NCBI GenBank assembly: GCA_947063875.1 | Contig: CAMSTY010000014.1 | Span: 1 to 60,468, forward strand | Source: an uncultured bacterium | GTDB taxonomy: Bacteria > Bacillota > Clostridia > Lachnospirales > Lachnospiraceae | Direction: 5' to 3' | Length of the DNA stretch: 60,468 nucleotides | In this document: piece after piece, positions 39,362-47,424 of the stretch | Layout: each line of letters starts with the position of its first letter | How positions within the stretch are numbered: the first letter of the stretch is position 1 | Program-made: the position numbers and the translations under genes | Notes under the pieces: model-generated | What the model saw: only the letters and a program-made list of their open reading frames with translations | Told to the model about the DNA's origin: nothing | Databases searched by the model: none

Positions 39362-40414
39362 ATGGATGTATTAAAAAGAATTGAAAATTATGGTGTGATT
39401 CCGGTAGTCAAAATTGAAAAAACGGAACAGGCTCTTTTGCTGGCCAAGGCCCTCTGCGACGGGGAACTGGAAGCTGCTGAGATTACCTTCCGCACGGATT
39501 GTGCAGCAGGGGCGATCGCCTCGATCCGCAAGGAATATCCGCAGATGCTGCTGGGGGCGGGCACGGTCACCACGGTTGACCAGGTAAAGGCGGCGGTAGA
39601 GGCCGGGGCGGATTTCATCGTGTCACCCTGTTTTGTGGAAGAGGTGGTGAAATATTGTGTGGAGAAGGAGATCTGTGTGATGCCGGGCTGCGCCACGGCG
39701 ACAGAGGTTCAGATGGCGGTTTCCTGCGGACTGAAGGCTGTGAAATTCTTCCCGGCCAAGGCGGCAGGCGGCATCGCCTACATCAATTCCCTGGCGTCCG
39801 TGTTCAAGGGCGTGAAGTTTATGCCGACCGGCGGCGTGAACCCTTCCAATATGCGGGAGTATCTGACGAACCCGAATGTGATCGCCTGCGGCGGCACCTG
39901 GATTGTACCTTCGGACCTGCTCAACGCCGGTGAGTATGATGAGATCCGCAAGCTGGCCCGTGATGCGGTATTCGGGGTGCTGAATTTCGCCTTTGCCCAT
40001 GTGGGAATCAATGTGGATAAGGTAAGGGCAGGCTATGACGCGATCTTCCGTCTGGCAGATACTTTTGATCTCATTCTGGGCAACACCAGAAGTTCCTCCT
40101 ATGTAGGGCATGAGGTGGAGATCACCAAGCAGCGGTTCCAGGTGAGAACGGAGCACGGCCATCTGGGTTACTTTACGGACAATCTGGAACGGGCGATCTT
40201 TTATCTGGAGAAAAAGGGAGTTGAGTTCAACTATGACAGCATAAAACCCTGGAAGGGCAAACCTTATGTGATTTATTTAAAAGAGGATCTGGCGGGATTT
40301 GCGATTCATATTGAAGAGAGAAATGATCATAATCCGCCGAAGTGGGAGCATAGAGATGAGGTAAAGCAGTATGCCCCGGCAGAGATCGAAGAAAGGGAAG
40401 CCCTCGGCGAATAG
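39362..40414 (+). CDS. KDPG/KHG aldolase fused to a VOC domain
   Basis: Start 39362 follows GGAGG (39352-39356); 350 residues. Residues 1-205 are a class I KDPG/KHG aldolase: Glu40 (EITFRT), GAGTV, CATATE and the Schiff-base Lys128 (VKFFPAK). From about 211 (FAHVGINVDK) to 325 is an added glyoxalase/VOC-fold domain ending GFAIHIEER. The aldolase part cleaves 2-keto-3-deoxy-6-phosphogluconate or 2-keto-4-hydroxyglutarate to pyruvate and an aldehyde. The VOC part may bind a metal and modify the substrate or product. The stand-alone Eda is about 210 residues, so this is a true fusion. No KDG kinase is encoded nearby. Confidence 0.88.
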   Translation: MDVLKRIENYGVIPVVKIEKTEQALLLAKALCDGELEAAEITFRTDCAAGAIASIRKEYPQMLLGAGTVTTVDQVKAAVEAGADFIVSPCFVEEVVKYCVEKEICVMPGCATATEVQMAVSCGLKAVKFFPAKAAGGIAYINSLASVFKGVKFMPTGGVNPSNMREYLTNPNVIACGGTWIVPSDLLNAGEYDEIRKLARDAVFGVLNFAFAHVGINVDKVRAGYDAIFRLADTFDLILGNTRSSSYVGHEVEITKQRFQVRTEHGHLGYFTDNLERAIFYLEKKGVEFNYDSIKPWKGKPYVIYLKEDLAGFAIHIEERNDHNPPKWEHRDEVKQYAPAEIEEREALGE

Positions 40415-40462
40415 GCTTTGCGTCTGCCGATACCAATGAAACAGGAGGCGAGTAGGAACAAA

Positions 40463-41872
40463 ATGGGAAAACGGATTACCTGTATCAATTATCATGGGAT
40501 TATGAATGAGGACATTCCCCTGAATTATGACCATGCTCCGGTTATCACAAAAGAAGATTATGAGGGAAGGCTGGCAAGGCTTTTAGAGGCGGCCTCCCAA
40601 TATTCCCATCTGCTGATTTATGCGGATAAGGAACATTTCTCCAATCTGGAGTATATTACGGGATACGATCCCCGCTATGAAGAATGTATGCTGCTTCTGA
40701 AAAAGGGCAGCCGGCCCTGGCTTTTGGTGGGAAATGAAGGGATGGGGCAGTCCCAGTGCATTACCATTGCCCATGAGAAGGTATTGTTCCAGTCCTTAAG
40801 CCCTATGGGGCAGGGCCGGGGAAAGTCCCGGCAGCTGGCGGAAATCCTGAAGGATTACGGGATGGACGGCTCTGCCTGTGTGGGTGTCCTGGGATGGAAG
40901 TCTTTTTCTGAACAGGAGACAGAGATGCCGGAACATATGTTTGAGATTCCGGCATATATCATCGGGGCATTGCAGAAAAACGGCTGCGGGATGGAGAATG
41001 CCAACTGGCTGATGATGGACAATCACCGGGGATTGAGAACCGTGAATGATGTAAAGACATTGATTCTTTCGGAGATTGCATCCACAAAGGCCAGCCGGAA
41101 GACCTGGGATTTTGTCAGGGGCCTGAGGGAAGGCATGCGGGAGATCGAGGCTTCCCAGCTGTTTCAAATTGACGGAGAGCCTTGTCCCACCTATCCCAAT
41201 GTCTGCTTTTACGGCAAGGGGATCTTAAGCCCGGATTATCACCGGATCTTGAAGCTTGGCAGTCCGATTGCCTTCGGCATGGGATATCGTTATGCCCAGA
41301 TTCATAGGGTTGGACTGTATGCGAGAAGCTTTGAGGATCTGGAGGAACCGTACAGGGATTGTATGGAGGAGCTGTTTGCCACATATTTTGAGGCAGTGGC
41401 AGTATGGTTCGAGGCGTTGGGAATCGGAGTTACCGGCGGTGAGGTGTGGAGCAAGGTAAAGAATGTTATCGGAAGCTATGAGGAATTTGGCATTGCCTTG
41501 AATCCGGGACATCTGATTCATACGGAGGAATGGGTCAACAGCCCGTTTGTGGAGGACGGGACGGCAACCCTGAAATCAGGCATGATGATTCAGTGTGACT
41601 TTACGGCAAGGCCGGCATCCTGCATGGGCCTGGGGGTACATATGGAGGATGGCCTGATTCTGGCGGATCAAAGGACCCGTGATGAGATCCGGCAATTGGC
41701 GCCGGATTCCTACCGGCGGATGATAAACCGTCAGAGGTTTATGCGGGAGGTTGTGGGAATCCGCCTGCAAGACGAGGTGCTTCCCACCTCGGATATCTGC
41801 GGCATGATGCATCCCTTCTTTGCAGACCTGGATTGTCTGGTGGTGAGGGGAAAGCAGGAGGGGGATGCCTGA
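40463..41872 (+). CDS. M24-fold (creatinase/aminopeptidase P-like) protein without metal ligands
   Basis: ATG 40463 is chosen with AGGAA close by; ATG 40436 is possible since AGGAGG lies at 40443-40448. The 469 residues have a creatinase N-terminal-like domain (about 20-190) and a pita-bread domain (about 200-440). At the positions of the two metal-binding aspartates (DxG...SDxTR) the sequence reads PIAFGMGYRYAQIHR. A His remains in NPGHLIHTEEW, and the EPG motif is CDFTA. It is therefore unlikely to be a metallopeptidase. Creatinase itself works without metal, so a C-N hydrolase of an acid substrate is possible. It closes the island. Confidence 0.75.
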   Translation: MGKRITCINYHGIMNEDIPLNYDHAPVITKEDYEGRLARLLEAASQYSHLLIYADKEHFSNLEYITGYDPRYEECMLLLKKGSRPWLLVGNEGMGQSQCITIAHEKVLFQSLSPMGQGRGKSRQLAEILKDYGMDGSACVGVLGWKSFSEQETEMPEHMFEIPAYIIGALQKNGCGMENANWLMMDNHRGLRTVNDVKTLILSEIASTKASRKTWDFVRGLREGMREIEASQLFQIDGEPCPTYPNVCFYGKGILSPDYHRILKLGSPIAFGMGYRYAQIHRVGLYARSFEDLEEPYRDCMEELFATYFEAVAVWFEALGIGVTGGEVWSKVKNVIGSYEEFGIALNPGHLIHTEEWVNSPFVEDGTATLKSGMMIQCDFTARPASCMGLGVHMEDGLILADQRTRDEIRQLAPDSYRRMINRQRFMREVVGIRLQDEVLPTSDICGMMHPFFADLDCLVVRGKQEGDA

Positions 41873-41954
41873 GCGGGTGAAAAAAGGGGTCGATAGCAGA
41901 AAAATGGAAGCGCATAGAATAAAAGAGTGGGACAGGAAGCTTTAGAACGATAAG

Positions 41955-41998
41955 ATATCCGGCAAAATGTGTGAAGACGCATTTTGCCGGATATTTTT
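41955..41998. terminator. Strong bidirectional terminator
   Basis: ATATCCGGCAAAATG (41955-41969) pairs perfectly with CATTTTGCCGGATAT (41980-41994), followed by TTTTT. The convergent coaX gene uses the same hairpin. The core TCCGGCAAAA/TTTTGCCGGA recurs at 48621. Confidence 0.88.
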
Positions 41999-42033
41999 AC
42001 ATGGGAAATATTCCTGAAATAAGGAATTCCTTC

Positions 42034-42798
42034 CTATTGGTTCTTCTCATAAAGAATCCAAAGCCCCTTCATCAGTAAGGCCTCGTCATAGAAAATCTTA
42101 TGCCGGCAGAGGGGGACTACAAACCGCGAAAGCCCGCCGGTGGCCACTACCGTGGTTTTTTCACCTAATTCTGCTTCCATGCGGTCGATGATTCCGTCGA
42201 TCATCCCGGCGCTGCCGTACATGATGCCGCTGCGCATACAGTCAATGGTATTTTTTCCGACTACTTTTTTGGGAATGTCCAGGCTGATGGAGGGCAGCTG
42301 CGCCGCCTTGCTGCTCAGGGAATCCAGGGAAACACGCAGTCCCGGAAAGATCACGCCTCCGATATAATTCCCCTTTTTGTCAACTACCGACATGGTGGTG
42401 GCTGTCCCCATATCGATGACAATGGCCGGCAGCGGGTATTCCTTTGCCACGGCCACCGCATCTACGATCATGTCGCTTCCCACGGTCTTAGGATTATCCA
42501 TGATAATGTTCAGACCGGTTTTCATGCCGGAACCCACCAGCTTAGGCCGGAAGCCGAAAAGCTTGTTGACAGCGGAGGAGATAGGGGCGTTTAAGGGGGG
42601 GACCACGGAGGACATGATGGCGCCTTCCACCTGGGATTTGTCAATATTGTGAATTTCCAGGATGTTTTTGATATTGACGGCATATTCCAACCCGGTTTTT
42701 ATATGGTCTGTGGTGACTCGTTCCACAAAATAGGTCTGTGTGGAGTCGATTCCGCCGATGACAATATTGGTATTACCCATATCAATTGCTAAAATCAT
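42034..42798 (-). CDS. coaX: Type III pantothenate kinase
   Basis: 254 residues behind AAAGGAG. ATP-dependent phosphorylation of pantothenate is the first step to coenzyme A. The family's acetate-kinase-like fold is shown by MILAIDMGNTNIVIGG (phosphate 1 loop, with Asp6), SSVVPPL, NPKTVGSDMIVDAVA, VIDMGTATT and GGVIFPGLRVSLDSL. Length is normal. It is divergent from coaBC, which carries out the next two steps. Confidence 0.95.
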   Translation of the reverse strand: MILAIDMGNTNIVIGGIDSTQTYFVERVTTDHIKTGLEYAVNIKNILEIHNIDKSQVEGAIMSSVVPPLNAPISSAVNKLFGFRPKLVGSGMKTGLNIIMDNPKTVGSDMIVDAVAVAKEYPLPAIVIDMGTATTMSVVDKKGNYIGGVIFPGLRVSLDSLSSKAAQLPSISLDIPKKVVGKNTIDCMRSGIMYGSAGMIDGIIDRMEAELGEKTTVVATGGLSRFVVPLCRHKIFYDEALLMKGLWILYEKNQ

Positions 42799-42858
42799 GG
42801 GGGAACTCCTTTCAAATGGAAAAAATTTGTGCTATACTTAAGCAGCAGATTTAAACAC

Positions 42859-42898
42859 ACTCTATCATATTTTCAGAAAAAAGACAATGGTTTGTCTT
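42859..42898 (-). promoter_or_regulatory. Candidate coaX promoter with inverted repeat
   Basis: Minus-strand TTGTCT (42887-42882) and TAGAGT (42864-42859) are 17 nt apart. AAGACAA/TTGTCTT (42881-42898, 4-nt centre) overlaps the -35 and the coaBC leader. Confidence 0.4.
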
Positions 42899-42911
42899 GA
42901 AGGAGGATACG

Positions 42912-44105
42912 ATGCTGCAGGGAAAGACCGTGGTGCTGGGAGTGACCGGCGGGATCGCCGCTTATAAGATTCCCAATCTTGCCAGCATGCTGAAAAAGCT
43001 TCATGCCAATGTGGAAGTGATTATGACAAAAAACGCCTGCCAATTTATAACGCCTGTGACTTTCGAGTCTCTGACGGGGAACAAATGCCTGGTGGATACC
43101 TTTGACCGGAATTTCCAGTTCCAGGTGGAGCATGTGGAACTGGCCAGGAGGGCGGATTTGTTTATGATAGCGCCCGCCACAGCCAATGTGATCGCCAAGA
43201 TTGCCCATGGGATTGCCGATGATATGCTGACTACCACTTTTCTGGCCTGTCAGGCGCCCAAGCTGGTGGCGCCGGCCATGAACACCCGGATGTATGAGAA
43301 TCCGGTTACCCAGGACAACCTGGGGATTTGCCGGAGGTACGGGATGAAGGTGATTGAGCCGGCCAGGGGATACCTGGCCTGCGGGGATGTGGGCGCCGGG
43401 AAAATGCCGGAGCCTTGGGAACTTCTGGAGCACATTCAGCAGGAGATTGCCTGGGAGAAGGATCTGGCAGGAAGGAAGGTCCTGGTGACGGCAGGCCCCA
43501 CCCGGGAGGCGATCGATCCGGTCCGTTATATTACCAACCATTCCACCGGCAAGATGGGATATGCTATTGCCCAGGCGGCAGCCTGGCGGGGGGCAAAGGT
43601 GACCCTGGTCAGCGGACCGGTGGAACTAAAGCCTCCGCTGGGGGTTAAGCTGGTGCCGGTTACAACCGCCCGGGAGATGTTTGAGGCAGTGACGGCGGCA
43701 GCCGGGGATCAGGATGCCATCATCAAGGCGGCGGCGGTGGCCGATTACCGCCCGGCCAGCGTGGGCACGGAGAAGACAAAGAAGAAGGATGGGGAGATGG
43801 GTATCCAGCTGGAACGGACCGATGATATTCTGGCATGGCTGGGAAATCACCGCAGGGAGGGGCAGTTTTTGTGCGGCTTTTCCATGGAGACCCAGAATGT
43901 GCTGGAGAATTCCCGGGCCAAACTGGAGAAGAAAAACGTGGACATGATTGTGGCCAACAGCCTGCGGGTGGAGGGGGCCGGCTTTGGGACGGATACCAAT
44001 GTGGTGACCATGATTACCCAAGATGGGGTTTGTGAACTGGAGAAGATGGCGAAATCAGAGGTGGCCCATCGGATTCTGGACAGGATTTTCGGTGTAAAAG
44101 ATTAA
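42912..44105 (+). CDS. coaBC: Bifunctional phosphopantothenoylcysteine decarboxylase/synthase
   Basis: AGGAGG at 42901-42906 sets the start at 42912; 397 residues. The N-terminal CoaC flavoprotein half shows GVTGGIAAYKI, catalytic His74 (VEHVELA), PATANVIAKIAHGIADDM, Asn124 in PAMNTRM and the reactive Cys157 in ACGDVGAGKM. The C-terminal CoaB half starts near 187 with TAGPTREAIDPVRYI, and AAAVADYRP contributes to the CTP/product site. It joins 4'-phosphopantothenate to cysteine and decarboxylates the product. Adjacent coaX supplies the substrate. Confidence 0.95.
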   Translation: MLQGKTVVLGVTGGIAAYKIPNLASMLKKLHANVEVIMTKNACQFITPVTFESLTGNKCLVDTFDRNFQFQVEHVELARRADLFMIAPATANVIAKIAHGIADDMLTTTFLACQAPKLVAPAMNTRMYENPVTQDNLGICRRYGMKVIEPARGYLACGDVGAGKMPEPWELLEHIQQEIAWEKDLAGRKVLVTAGPTREAIDPVRYITNHSTGKMGYAIAQAAAWRGAKVTLVSGPVELKPPLGVKLVPVTTAREMFEAVTAAAGDQDAIIKAAAVADYRPASVGTEKTKKKDGEMGIQLERTDDILAWLGNHRREGQFLCGFSMETQNVLENSRAKLEKKNVDMIVANSLRVEGAGFGTDTNVVTMITQDGVCELEKMAKSEVAHRILDRIFGVKD

Positions 44106-44169
44106 AGAAAAAATTAAAAGGTTTATAGAATCAGATTCAAAGGGATTAGGGGAAAAGGAGAGCAGGGGT

Positions 44170-45012
44170 ATGAAATTTGACAGAATCAATATGACAGTAC
44201 AGGGGCAGAAGACGGGGGAGGCGAAGCTGACGGCGTACCTTTTGGACCCGGTCAGCGTGTCTCCTCAGAAGAAACGGCCATTGGTGATCGTGGTGCCTGG
44301 AGGAGGCTATCAAAGCTGCTCGGACCGGGAGAGCGAACCGGTGGCCATGAAGTTTCTTGCCATGGGCTGCCATGCTTGTGTGCTGGATTACAGTGTGTCG
44401 CCGAACCGTTTCCCGGTGGCATTGAGGGAACTGGCCATGGCGATCGCGACGGTGCGGGACCATGCCGAGGAATGGTATGTGGATCCGGAGTCCGTGCTGG
44501 TGTGCGGATTTTCAGCCGGCGGGCATCTGGCCTGCAGCATCGGGACGTTCTGGAACCGTTCGGTGACTTATGAGGGGATCGGAAGGACAGCCGAGGAAGT
44601 GCGGCCGGACGGCCTGATACTTTGCTATCCGGTGATAACATCCGGGCAGCACTGCCATGAGGGGTCGTTTGAGAAGCTGCTGGGGGAGGATGCCGTGCCG
44701 GAACTGAGGCAGGCGGTCTCTCTGGAACTGCGTGTGACCGATCAGATGCCGCCGGTATTTTTGTGGCATACGGTAACGGATGATACGGTGCCGGTGGAGA
44801 GCAGCCTGCTGCTGGCGATTGCCATGCAGAGGAATCATGTGAATTTTGAGATGCACATCTATCCGTCCGGCTGTCACGGACTGTCTCTGGCAGCGGAGGA
44901 AACAGCCGGAGACCGGGATTATTTATTGGAACCGGGTTGCCAAAGCTGGGTTTTGCTGGTACAATCGTGGATTGAGAATCAGCGATGGAAGAAGAATTCC
45001 GAAAAACGCTAG
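44170..45012 (+). CDS. Alpha/beta hydrolase, acetyl-esterase type
   Basis: 280 cytoplasmic residues behind GGAAAAGGAG. GGGY (44-47) is the oxyanion loop, Ser115 in GFSAGG the nucleophile, Asp204/205 in VTDDTVP and His236 in SGCHGLSL complete the triad. This layout is that of Aes/Axe-like carbohydrate esterases (BD-FAE group) that remove acetyl or feruloyl groups from sugars. No signal peptide, so it acts on imported oligosaccharides or other small esters. It ends 30 bp before prfC and may share its transcript. Confidence 0.83.
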   Translation: MKFDRINMTVQGQKTGEAKLTAYLLDPVSVSPQKKRPLVIVVPGGGYQSCSDRESEPVAMKFLAMGCHACVLDYSVSPNRFPVALRELAMAIATVRDHAEEWYVDPESVLVCGFSAGGHLACSIGTFWNRSVTYEGIGRTAEEVRPDGLILCYPVITSGQHCHEGSFEKLLGEDAVPELRQAVSLELRVTDQMPPVFLWHTVTDDTVPVESSLLLAIAMQRNHVNFEMHIYPSGCHGLSLAAEETAGDRDYLLEPGCQSWVLLVQSWIENQRWKKNSEKR

Positions 45013-45042
45013 AAAAGAAGACAAGAAGGAGGAACCCGACCT

Positions 45043-46635
45043 TTGCCAAGTATCAAGGAAGAGATAAAAAAACGAAGAACCTTTGCCATTATTTCACATC
45101 CGGACGCCGGCAAGACGACGCTGACGGAGAAATTTCTTTTGTATGGAGGCGCCATTAATCTGGCCGGTACCGTAAAGGGGAGAAAAGCGGCAAAATATGC
45201 GGTTTCCGACTGGATGGAGATTGAGAAGGAGAGAGGGATCTCCGTCACTTCGTCGGTGATGCAGTTTGAATATGACGGTTTTTGCATTAATATTCTGGAC
45301 ACTCCGGGACATCAGGATTTCTCAGAAGACACTTACCGGACTCTGATGGCAGCGGACAGCGCCGTGATGGTGATTGACGGTTCAAAAGGTGTTGAGGCAC
45401 AGACAATCAAACTGTTTCAGGTTTGTGTGATGCGGGGAATCCCTATTTTTACCTTTATCAACAAGATGGACCGGGAGGCAAGAGATCCGTTTGAGCTGAT
45501 GGATGAGATTGAGAGTGTCCTTGGAATCCGCACCTGCCCGATTAACTGGCCGATTGGCTGCGGCAAGAATTTTAAGGGTGTTTATGACCGCAATACCAAG
45601 AAGATCACGACGTTTACGGCAGCCATGGGAGGCCAGAAGGAGGTAGCCAGCGAGACCTTTGACCTGGAGGGGAACGATGTGGAATCCTTGATCGGGGCCG
45701 ACTACCGTCAGCAGCTTTTGGATGAGATCGAACTGCTGGATGGCGCAAGCGACGAATTTGACCAGGAACGGGTCAGCCGGGGGAACCTTTCACCGGTATT
45801 TTTCGGGTCGGCCCTGACGAATTTCGGAGTGGAGACATTTCTGCAGCATTTCCTCCAGATGACGACCTCACCGCTGGCCAGAAAGACGAAGACGGGAGAG
45901 GTAGATCCGTTTAAAGAAGATTTTTCGGCGTTTGTGTTTAAGATTCAGGCCAATATGAATAAGGCGCACCGGGACCGGATTGCGTTTATGCGGATTGTGT
46001 CGGGCAAATTTGAGGCGGGGATGGAAGTGAACCATATCCAGGGGGGCAGGAAGCTGCGGCTTTCCCAGCCTCAGCAGATGATGGCTCAGGACCGCAAAAT
46101 CGTGGAGGAGGCTTACGCAGGGGACATTATCGGGGTGTTTGATCCGGGGATTTTTTCCATCGGGGATACCCTGTGCCTGTCCAGCGAGAAGTTTGAATTT
46201 GAAGGGATTCCCACCTTTGCGCCGGAGCATTTTGCCCGGGTGCGCCAGATGGATACCATGAAGCGGAAGCAGTTTTTAAAGGGAGTCAGCCAGATCGCCC
46301 AGGAGGGCGCGATTCAGATCTTCCAGGAGTTCAATACCGGCATGGAAGAGATTATTGTCGGGGTAGTGGGCGAACTGCAGTTCGAGGTATTGACCTACCG
46401 GCTGGAAAATGAGTACAACGTCGAGGTGAAGCTGGAGAAGCTGCCTTATGAGTATATCCGCTGGATTGGCAACAAAGAAGAAGTGGATGTGGAGAAGATC
46501 CAGGGCACTTCGGATATGAAGCGGATCAAGGATTTGAAGGACAACCCGCTGCTCCTGTTTGTGAACAGCTGGAGCGTGGGGATGGTGCTGGACAGGAATC
46601 CGGGACTGGTCCTGGAGAATTTCGGGCGCAATTAG
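45043..46635 (+). CDS. prfC: Peptide chain release factor 3
   Basis: TTG start at 45043 placed by AAGGAGGAAC at 45026-45035; 530 residues. GTPase motifs are complete: G1 SHPDAGKTT (18-26), G2 region RGISVTSSV, G3 DTPGHQDF, G4 NKMD. A translation-factor domain 2 and the RF3 C-terminal domain follow (FQEFNTGMEEIIVGVVGELQ). RF3 recycles RF1/RF2 from the ribosome after peptide release. The length matches E. coli RF3. Confidence 0.95.
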   Translation: MPSIKEEIKKRRTFAIISHPDAGKTTLTEKFLLYGGAINLAGTVKGRKAAKYAVSDWMEIEKERGISVTSSVMQFEYDGFCINILDTPGHQDFSEDTYRTLMAADSAVMVIDGSKGVEAQTIKLFQVCVMRGIPIFTFINKMDREARDPFELMDEIESVLGIRTCPINWPIGCGKNFKGVYDRNTKKITTFTAAMGGQKEVASETFDLEGNDVESLIGADYRQQLLDEIELLDGASDEFDQERVSRGNLSPVFFGSALTNFGVETFLQHFLQMTTSPLARKTKTGEVDPFKEDFSAFVFKIQANMNKAHRDRIAFMRIVSGKFEAGMEVNHIQGGRKLRLSQPQQMMAQDRKIVEEAYAGDIIGVFDPGIFSIGDTLCLSSEKFEFEGIPTFAPEHFARVRQMDTMKRKQFLKGVSQIAQEGAIQIFQEFNTGMEEIIVGVVGELQFEVLTYRLENEYNVEVKLEKLPYEYIRWIGNKEEVDVEKIQGTSDMKRIKDLKDNPLLLFVNSWSVGMVLDRNPGLVLENFGRN

Positions 46636-46674
46636 TATCAGGAAGCAATCAACCATACAAGAGGAGGGCAAGAG

Positions 46675-47388
46675 ATGGACAGACTTTCATTGCAGCAGGA
46701 ATTAAGAGGCAATGCATATCCGGGGCGGGGAATCATTATGGGAAGGACGCCGGACGGGACGAAGGCAGTTGCCGCTTATTTCATTATGGGAAGGAGCGAA
46801 AACAGCAGGAACCGGATTTTTGTGGAAGAGGGGGAAGGAATCCGCACCCAGGCGTTTGATCCGGCTAAGCTGGAGGACCCGAGCCTGATTATCTATGCGC
46901 CGGTGCGCGTGCTGGGAAACAAGACGATTGTCACAAACGGAGATCAGACCGACACCATCTATGAGGGCATGGATAAGCAGATGACCTTTGAGCAGACCCT
47001 GCGCAGCCGGGAGTTTGAGCCGGACGGGCCGAATTATACACCGCGGATTTCCGGAATTATGCATATCGAAAGCGGAAAGTACAACTATGCGATGTCAATC
47101 TTAAAAAGCAATCACGGGGACCCGGCGTCCTGCTGCCGTTACACGTTTGCCTATGAGAATCCTGCGGCGGGAGAGGGCCATTTTATCCATACTTATCAGA
47201 AGGACGGGAATCCGCTGCCCAGTTTTGAAGGAGAGCCGAAGCTGGTGGAGATGATGGATGACATGGCGGCGTTTACAGAGATGCTTTGGGAAAGTCTGAA
47301 TGAGGACAATAAAGTGTCGCTTTTTGTCCGCTATATTGATATTGCAACCGGAAAGTACGAGAGCGCGATCAGAAACAAAAATCATTGA
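46675..47388 (+). CDS. purO: IMP cyclohydrolase, PurO type
   Basis: 237 residues behind GAGGAGGG. The sequence matches the IMP_cyclohyd family (archaeal PurO fold, NTN-hydrolase-like): GNAYPGRGIIMGRT near 12-25, AYFIMGRSENSRNR near 33-47, NGDQTDTI and YTPRISGI. It closes the ring of FAICAR to form IMP, the last step of purine synthesis. The next gene supplies the formyl transfer, so together they replace bifunctional PurH. The assignment is from motif memory and context. Confidence 0.8.
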   Translation: MDRLSLQQELRGNAYPGRGIIMGRTPDGTKAVAAYFIMGRSENSRNRIFVEEGEGIRTQAFDPAKLEDPSLIIYAPVRVLGNKTIVTNGDQTDTIYEGMDKQMTFEQTLRSREFEPDGPNYTPRISGIMHIESGKYNYAMSILKSNHGDPASCCRYTFAYENPAAGEGHFIHTYQKDGNPLPSFEGEPKLVEMMDDMAAFTEMLWESLNEDNKVSLFVRYIDIATGKYESAIRNKNH

Positions 47389-47424
47389 TACCAGATGACA
47401 GAGCACAGGAAGGACGGATTAGAT

